A DNA stretch of 64,000 bases from Vitis vinifera (lineage: Eukaryota; Streptophyta; Magnoliopsida; Vitales; Vitaceae), in contig NC_081817.1 of NCBI RefSeq assembly GCF_030704535.1, forward strand, positions 1,441,001-1,505,000, written 5' to 3'. This document shows positions 56,870 to 64,000 of this stretch, one piece after another. The translations under genes and the position numbers were made by a program. Within the stretch, counting starts at the first letter, position 1. The number at the start of each line of letters is the position of its first letter. The notes beneath the pieces were generated by a model. It did not search any database and was not told the DNA's origin. It saw only the letters and a list, made by a program, of their open reading frames with translations.

Positions 56870-58683
56870 TGTAGACCCCCTGGTTAGCTAGGGACCCCAA
56901 GGCAAAGATTGATTTTTTTTTTTTTAGGAGAGTAGGTGAGAAGACAAAATGTTGACAGGATGTTTTGGAGGGAAAAATGAGGTTTTTTTTTAGGGGGGAA
57001 AGAAAATCTGGAGAGGGGAACGAGCAGCGAGGAAGGTCATTTTTTTTTAGAGAAAAATGGGCAGTAGCGAAGATTTTTTTTTGGGAGGAAAAGTTGGAGT
57101 GGGTGCTAGGTTTTTTTTTTTTTTTATTTTTATGGCAGGTTAGGGATTTTAGAAGGAACAAAAAGAAGAGAGGTGAGCTGAAAAGAGAGAGAAGTGGAAT
57201 GAGGCGGAGGCCATGTTCGACAGTGGGCGGGGCAGCGGCGGCTACTACAGGTGCGGAGGAGCAGACCATTTTGCTCATGAGTGCCCTAACAATGCCCGTT
57301 AAAGTGCAAGTAAAAAAAGTGATGATTGGTGGAGGGTAAACGTGTATTTTCACATGTCTTTTTTTCTTCCCCTCATCATGCCTGTCGTTTTTTAGTTACT
57401 ATCATAGTTTGTCTCTTAGTGGGCCATCTTCATATACCCCATCTTTCTCACTTCAAGTTATATTTTGCAATTGTTTGGACCATAGAGAAAATAATAAGTT
57501 TGAATAGCCTCCATACATTTTCACCACCAAACCAACTATTTAAATATTTTTTCAATTTTTTCTCTCTCCTACATTTTTTTCCTCCACTTTTTCCAACCCA
57601 CGGGTAGCCCACATTTCCATTTTATATATATATTTTTTCTTTTTAAAGTTTAATTTTCCAAAACAAATTTTCATTTTCAAATAATTCTCCAAAATTCTAA
57701 TTTTCCAAAATTCCATTCTCAAAAATAATTTTTTTTTTTAAGATTCCAATTTTTGAAATTTAATTTTTCGAAATTCCATTCTCAAAAATGATTTTTCCAA
57801 GATTCCAATTTTTATAATTTAATTTTCATAGTTTTTACTTCTCAAATAATTTTTTTTTTTTAAATTTTCAATTTCTTTCAAATTTAATTTCCAAGATTCC
57901 AATTCTTAAATTTAATTCCCAAAACTCCAATATTCTAGTGATCTTCGAGATTCCAATTTTCCAATTAAATTTCAAAACTCCGATTTTCTCTCAAATAGTT
58001 TTAATTACATTATGGTTTTCAAATAATCTTCTGCTCCTCTTGATTTTAATAAGCATGAATGAGTTTTTCATAATTCTGGAATAATAGAATCTGTGATACT
58101 AATTCATGCGAAATAAACGGGCTTTGGTGGGGGCCCCACATACGTGATTTTACGATTGATTGATTGATTGATTGGTTGATTTGATTGTCATGCGTGATTG
58201 ATATATTCCACTCTATGACATGCATGCGATTATTCTATGTTTAATTGATAACATTCATTTTTCATTGAAGTAAACCGGTTCATTACTCAGGTACATTCTT
58301 TGCCTCTCCTATTCATTCCGTTATTTTGTTTTGAGTGATATTCATTTGGTATCCATGCTCGATTAATCAATTGTCATGATTGCTTCGTTTTATTAGTAGA
58401 GACCCGTTTTAGGAACTTAAAAGGGTGCTATGGTTTTTACCGTACCTTCCCGATAAGTAACCTGACCCCCTAGCATGATCCTGTTTTTCACAGACCACCT
58501 TTTCCAAAATAAGGAGTCACACTTAGGGTTTTCTTTCTTATTTTGTTTACCCTTTAAAAATAAAACAAAAATAAGTGGCGACTCCAAGTCATTTTTTTAA
58601 CCAATAAATGAATCAATTTTTCAAAATAAAAATCGAGTTCGCCATTGAGTGGAGAACACATGAGCCGAAATGCGGGGTCCACA
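56870..58683 (+). mobile_element. last LTR of the gypsy block (complete ends)
   Basis: It starts TGTAGACCCC and ends GGGGTCCACA, an inverted pair, and is about 1814 bp long. 57376-58345 equals LTR 1. 56870-57375 and the terminal 340 bp are absent from LTR 1. The terminal part with GTGGCGACTCCAAG is related, inverted, to the left end of the gene-carrying element. No target duplication is seen next to it, as expected if the other end of the element is lost. Confidence 0.65.
57213..57302 (+). pseudogene. CCHC zinc-knuckle fragment of a glycine-rich protein, within the LTR
   Basis: A 29-codon frame from ATG 57213 to TAA reads MFDSGRGSGGYYRCGGADHF and then AHEC with a short tail. It keeps three of the four ligands of a CX2CX4HX4C knuckle (C, H, C); the first cysteine seems lost before YRC. 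Gly-rich sequence before such a knuckle is typical of plant glycine-rich RNA-binding and cold-shock proteins. It may be another captured host fragment. The match is short, so the assignment is uncertain. Confidence 0.4.
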
Positions 58684-59746
58684 ACAAGATAAGTTATCGA
58701 TAATCTTTAAAATTAAATTTTCTAACATCTTTTGAGAAATTTGATCATCAAATGATTACTTTTAAATTATAAATATTTTTTTTAATTAGACAATCTGTTT
58801 TTATATTTACTTCTCTATAAATATGAAAATAATCATAAATATTTAGATGTAAAATATTGAATAGTATTAACAAATTAAAATACCAAGATATTTGGAAGAA
58901 TGATCTAAAATACCAAGATAGAAGAATTGAATGTGGGTGTACTATTTTTGTATTTGTTGGTACACTATACACCTATTTAACAACATGAAAGACTTTTTTT
59001 CATTTAATTAAATTCAGATTAAATTAAAAAATCAAGTCATTTTTTAAACAAAACTCACCGTGGCAAATACAGAATCTCAAAGACCTATAATTTGCCACCA
59101 AGTAATAATTCAAATTGCTCAAAAATAGAAATTTCTATTTTTTTTTAGTCAAATCCTATAAAAAGTTTATATATTTTTCCTAGTAGGAATTTCTATGTAG
59201 TTAAGTATAAGTATATATAAATAGAAGATTATGTAATATTTGAATAAAAAAGAGTGGTGAAATGTAATAAAATTTTTAATTCTTCCTAATTTCATATTCT
59301 TTGTAATAATTGTTTATGTTTATCTAACAACACTATTACTCTAATAAATTGGAAACAAAATCATACAAAAAAAATGGTAAGTGGAATGTATTTATTTCAC
59401 GTCCTTCGACTCAATAAAGACAATTATAACGATTGGAATATAAAGATAAGGGTTTTGCTTAGTTCACAAAGACACATGAAAGTTTATAGAGAAAGACCAC
59501 AAAAAGTCATAAGATGAAACCACTATATCTCCAAATCAAAAATAATTTTTTAAAAGATATAAGGAAAGGAAACAAAAATGCTTTTACCATTTTCTATCAA
59601 ATAAGGAATGAAAATAGTTTTGAAAAGATTTTAAGTACAATTACTTCCAAAGAATTTTAGAAGATAAGGTATGAAAAGTTTGTATTCAAGCTCTCAGTGG
59701 AGAATAAGAGAAGTATTTCATAAAATTTCAAATTAGTGGTTGTGTG
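58684..59746. other. AT-rich intergenic region
   Basis: It lies between the gypsy block and the CYP79 fragment. No gene is recognised. Confidence 0.6.
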
Positions 59747-60237
59747 GATTCTCTGAGGTCAATTTGCTCGTGGTTGTGTGGCGCACTCCATGAAAAACCT
59801 CGAAGGAGCCTTGCCAAGAGTGTAACTGTTAATGTTGTCCCTAGGGCAGTTCCAAAGCACCATTGTCTCTTAGTACTAAATGAAATGAATCGAAGCTTAG
59901 GCTCAGCTAAATCCAACACATCATCATTCATATGCCACTCTGGTTTGAACCTTAATGGCTCTTCCTAAACTTTGGGGTTTCGCCCAAGCCCTACCTGGTT
60001 CAGTAGGACATGACTGCCTTTAGGGATGAAGTAGCCGGCTATAATAGCATCCACCATGGACAGATGGGGGTCATTGAATGATGCCATGGGGTGAAGACGC
60101 ATAGCTTCCCTTCCACATGCCTTAACATATTTGAGCTGCATAATATCGAATTCTTGAACAAGTCTCTCCTTTCCAACCACTCTATCGATTTCTTCCATGA
60201 CCTTCTGCATAATCTCGGGTTAATTGATCATTTCGGC
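59747..60237 (-). pseudogene. CYP79 exon-2 fragment
   Basis: About 490 bp match exon 2 of the CYP79 genes from just after the I-helix (EMIN, then a stop in place of Gln) to shortly after the heme loop. The ExxR region reads REAMR. The heme loop is damaged (STKRQWCFG instead of STGRRGCPG), and a stop replaces Trp after NPKV. The 5' side ends exactly where a copia LTR begins at 60239, so the copia insertion seems to have cut it. It lies about 39 kb from the main CYP79 cluster. Confidence 0.85.
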
Positions 60238-60238
60238 T

Positions 60239-60460
60239 TGGTAAACAATACCTAGTTGATCAACAAGAAGAAGACTCAAGTCACAAACCAAGATCAACTA
60301 CAACAAACCAAAGTCTGTTAAGAATGCCTTGAAGTAGGAGGTTAGTTAGTTAGGTTGTTGTCAATATAAATATAAAAAAATCAATGTACAAGTACTTGAT
60401 ATTTTTTTCTAATACAATAAGAAATATTCATTTTCTACAACCTAGTTTCTGAAACTTTCA
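60239..60460 (+). repeat. copia-type 5' LTR
   Basis: It starts TGGTAAAC after the CYP79 fragment and ends GAAACTTTCA directly before the primer binding site. It is 222 bp with a TATA-like AATATAAATA inside. The left boundary is inferred from the end of the CYP79 match. Confidence 0.6.
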
Positions 60461-60472
60461 TGGTATTAGAGC
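60461..60472 (+). other. primer binding site, initiator tRNA-Met type
   Basis: TGGTATTAGAGC differs at one base from the plant initiator-Met primer site TGGTATCAGAGC and adjoins the LTR end. Confidence 0.75.
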
Positions 60473-60548
60473 TTTGGTATTTTCTTGACAAGACTTTTTC
60501 TTCTTCATATCAGTTTCAGTTTTTCTTAGACAACCTCCATTCTATTCA

Positions 60549-63500
60549 TGATGAGTTCAACATAGTCATTAGGGTTACAAGCTAGTACTTTACCTTCATT
60601 CACTGGTGTCACTCAAACAATGTAGATACTGAATCATGCACTATCGATCAAACTTGATAAAAATAATTACGTTCTTTGGAGAACACAAATGAAGAACGCT
60701 ATCTTTGACAGTGGCTTTGAAGATCATATTGAGGGTCTGAAAATTTGTCCACCTCAGATAACAAGTTTTGGAGAAACAAACCTATATTTTATTTTGTGGC
60801 AACAATTTGATCGCATGATTCTCAGCTGGATCTACTCCTCACTCATTCCTAAAATGATGGTCCAAATAGTTTCCTATCAATCCTCTCATGTAGCCTTGTT
60901 TGCTTTAGAATGAATCTTTTTAGCTTCCTCAAGGGCTAGGGTGATGCAACTACACCTAGAGTTCCAAACCATAAGAAAAGGGTCATTGACAATGATGGAA
61001 TATATTCTTAAACTAAAGAGTTTGGAGGATAATTTGGTGACCATTGGAGAACCTGTGATTGATAGAGATCAGATTTTCCAACTTCTTGGAGGTCTTGGGG
61101 TAGACTACAACTCGATAGTAGCCTCTTTTACAATACGTGAAGATGATATGTCTCTCCATTCTGTACACAACATTTTACTCACCCATGAACAACGATTTGG
61201 CTTTCAGAATTTAGCTGTAGAAGATAACATCATCTCTACTAATCTTGCTATACCACAATATCAACATTTTAACAATAAAATATCAACAGAAATCCCTCCG
61301 GTCAAAATAGGTAGTCTGGGCTCAACATAAGAAGAGATACAAATGGTAGGTGCTTACAATTATCTCAGAATCGACCATAGTGCCAGCTTTGTGGCAAGTT
61401 TGGCCATACTATGGTTCGTTGCTACCACAGATTTGATATTAACTTCCAAGGCTACAACCTTAATATGGACAATGTTCAAACCAATAAACCAAATGCCAAG
61501 AATCCAGTGCAAGCTATGATGGCATCTCCTTCCACCATATCTGATGAGGCATGGTTTTTTGACACTAGTGCTATACATCACCTACCACAAAGTGTTGATA
61601 CACTCTCAAATGTACGACCATACATGGGTAATGACAAGGTGATCGTTGGGAATGGTAAGCACCTTCGTATTTTACATACAAACACTACCTTCTTTGATTT
61701 CTCTTCTAAAACTTTTCAGCTAAGACAAGTACTTCACGTTTCTTATATTGCTACTAATCTCATTAGTGTCTTACAATTTTGTGTCGATAATAATACTTTC
61801 TTTGAGTTTCATCCTCAGTTATTTTTTGTCAAAGATCAAGTCACCAAGAAGATACTTTTTCAATGACGTCTTGAACATGGCTTATATAGATTCCCTGCCA
61901 AATTTGTGTCTTCACCTGCAACTTTTGTTTCTTCTAGCTATGACAGGTCTTCCAATCTTTCTTTAACAACCACAACTACACTTTGGCATTCTCATCCTTT
62001 AGTTGAAACACATTCGTACCTTTTGTAATATTTCACATCAATGCCATAAAAACAATGTCAGTTATGCTTGTTAATTTGCAAAAAGTCATAAATTTGTTTT
62101 TCAATGTGTCTATTTCCAGAGCTTATAATCACCTAGCTTTACTTCATACTAATCTTTTGGGCTCTGCTTCCATTCCATCCACAACTGGTGCACGCTACTT
62201 TATCTTGTTTGTTGATGATTTCTCTCATTTCTCTTGGATTTCTCTATTACACAACAAAGATCAATCATTATTTGTATTCATAAAATTAAAAAAACTAGTT
62301 GAAAATCGGTTTAATTCTTGAATATAATGTTTACGGTCTGATAATGATGGTGAATTTAAATCATTTTCTTCATATCTTGCTACGTATGGTATTAAAAGTC
62401 AGTTTTCTTGTCCATACACACCTGAACAGAATGGCCGAGCAAAGCGCAAATTACGACAAATAATTGACACTAGTCTTGCTCTATTAGCCACTACATTTTT
62501 ACCTTTCAAGTTTTGGCTATATGCATTTCATATAACTATTTTCTTTATTAATCGGCTACCTATTAAGGCTGTCAATTATCAATCTTCCTTTCAATTCTTT
62601 TTTTTGGCAAATCACCAAATTATCACATCCTTAAAATTTTCGGTTACTTATGCTACCCTTATATTCGACCATACAACAAAAATAAACTCTCCTATCGCTT
62701 TAGTCGATGCGTCTTCTTTGGCTATAGTTCCAATCACAAAGGATATATGTGTCTTAACCCCCTATTAGGTCGTCTCTATGTTACTAGACATGTTGTGTTT
62801 CATGAAACAGTGTTCCCATTTCAGTCTACTCCTGATCAATCCTCATCTATGCTTCTCATCCCTACTCCAACCCTTCTTTCTTACTTATCTTCTCCTGTGT
62901 CCTCACTATATTCACATACAACTCCTTCCACCTCAAACCCAACGTTAACTAATATGTCTTCCTCCACTACTTCTTTACCATACCTAATACAAGTTCTTTT
63001 TGTTGACATCTCCACCTCTAAACCTCAATTTATTAATCAGCATCCCATGGTCACCCGTGCAAAGAATGGCATCAGCCAGAAGAAGGCCTACTTATAATCT
63101 CGTATTTTTGAACCCACTACATTTACACAGGAAGTTAAAGATTTAAATTGGATTCTTGCCATGGAAAAAGAGTTTTCTATTCTCCAAAGAAACAACACAT
63201 GGCATCTTGTTCCACCGTCCTCCAATAGCAATATAATTGGTTGTAAATGGGTCTACAAACTCAAATATAAGCCCGATGGAACAGTTGATTGCCATAAGGC
63301 CTGGTTAGTTGCACAAGGATTTACTCAAACTCTGGATCTCGATTGTTTTGAGACTTTTAGTCTAGCTGTCAAGGCCTCTACTATCCACATTATACTTGTA
63401 GTTGCACTTTCATTTAATTGCTCGGTTCACCAACTTGATGTTCAGAATGTCTTTCTCCATGGAGATCTTGAAGAACATGTGTATATGCATCAAGCCCTTG

Positions 63501-64000
63501 ACTTTATCAATTCTCAATTTCCTTATCATGTTTGTAAGCTTAACAAGGCTTTATATGGCCTTAAGCAGCCCCCCCCCCCCTCCCGGGCATGGTATACCAA
63601 ACTCAACATTTCACTTCTTGGATGAGGATTTCAAGCTTCTCGAGCTAATAGATCGATGTTTACTCATCATTCAACACATGATGTTTTTATTTTGCTCATT
63701 ATGTAGACAACATGTATACTAGTAACTGGGAGCAACTCAACTTAGGTTTCCTCCTTTATTACTCATCTCAACTCCTTTTTTGCTCTTCGTGACTTGGGCT
63801 ATGTCAATTATTTTTTGGGCATTGAAGTAGTTTGTCATGGTACTATGTTTCATCTTAGTCAACACAACCATGCTAGACTCCAAGCTTGCTACTACTCTAG
63901 AATTGTTAAGACAAACGTTATCTCATCTTGATGGTGAACCTCTCTTGGATGCCACCTTATATCGAAACACAATTGGTGTACTTCAATACCTTACCCTTAA
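60549..64000 (+). pseudogene. Ty1/copia gag-pol, degenerate, runs off the window
   Basis: Domains occur in copia order with many stops and frameshifts. Gag has LDKNNYVLW near 60650 and a helical part with LLGGLGVDYNSIVASF. Remains of a zinc knuckle (CQLCGKFGH, about 61383) follow, then a protease region with WFFDTSAIHHL. The integrase has RSDNDGEF and PYTPEQNGRAKRK, in which the catalytic Glu position is Lys, and HTNLLGS in place of the first Asp. The RT includes ILQRNNTWHLVPP, KWVYKLKYKPDG, LVAQGFTQ and QLDVQNVFLHGDLEE; the YVDD site reads YVDN near 63703. A C-tract lies at about 63571-63583. The tail (LYRNTIGVLQYLTL) precedes RNase H. This copy is dead. Confidence 0.85.

Larger units (their letters stand above)
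22440..58683 (+). mobile_element. tandem gypsy-type block: LTR-gag-LTR-gag-LTR with two nested elements
   Basis: Three related LTR-like segments (22919-23950, 28556-30420, 56870-58683) separate two internal regions that each contain a gag gene in the same orientation. 22440-22918 equals the internal sequence just before the last LTR (56160-56540), so the left end is a truncated third unit. Neither internal region shows reverse transcriptase, RNase H or integrase. Only the last LTR has clear ends, TGTAGACCCC and GGGGTCCACA. The arrangement fits unequal recombination between LTRs of adjacent copies of a gag-only family. The second unit is interrupted by an Athila-type element and by a gene-carrying element. 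Confidence 0.7.

Noticed and set aside
57202-57602. Antisense and overlapping ORFs in the LTR (56850-57353, 57326-57607)
   Set aside because: They are composition-driven frames through poly-T runs, and are not kept in LTR 1.

Overview
This is plant nuclear DNA: plant-type GT-AG introns, AT-rich intergenic sequence, a ribosomal-protein promoter with telo-box and site II motifs, tandem CYP79 cytochrome P450 genes, and nested LTR retrotransposons. The gene set and the abundant GCGAAA-rich Athila-type element suggest a woody eudicot, most likely grapevine (Vitis). That species call is inference; no search was run.

Layout. Bases 1-78 may be the 3' end of a + strand gene. 943-2721 (-) is a five-exon gene for ribosomal protein eS26. 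4838-5506 (-) encodes a 222-residue conserved plant protein of unknown function. From 6.2 to 20.3 kb lies a CYP79 cluster on the - strand. It has two intact two-exon genes (7418-9206 and 18465-20256), one pseudogene (13363-14792) and two small fragments (6203-6342 and 11796-12070). Between them are a solo LTR with a 5-bp target duplication and a scrambled endogenous pararetrovirus remnant. A further CYP79 exon-2 fragment lies at 59747-60237, beyond the retrotransposon block, and ends where a Ty1/copia element begins. That copia element runs off the right edge.

Bases 22440-58683 are one large retrotransposon block. Its backbone is a tandem LTR-gag-LTR-gag-LTR arrangement of a gypsy-type family that carries gag but no recognisable pol. 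Two later elements sit inside the second unit. An 11-kb Athila-type element (31414-42453) has TGTGA target duplications, LTRs of 1896 bp each with one difference seen, a tRNA-Asp-type primer binding site, a gag-protease ORF fused in frame to the integrase tail (RT, RNase H and integrase core absent), and a second ORF of 570 codons. A 7.6-kb element (45641-53250) has ATTGG target duplications and carries intronless fragments of unrelated host genes on its - strand: a PPR gene, a HAT3.1-like PHD/homeodomain gene, THO2 and an unrecognised 490-codon ORF.

The functional host genes are probably eS26, the unknown protein and the two CYP79 copies. CYP79 enzymes convert amino acids to aldoximes, the first step towards cyanogenic glucosides, nitriles or volatile aldoximes. 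The most unusual part is the gene-capturing element, followed by the very young but pol-deleted Athila derivative.
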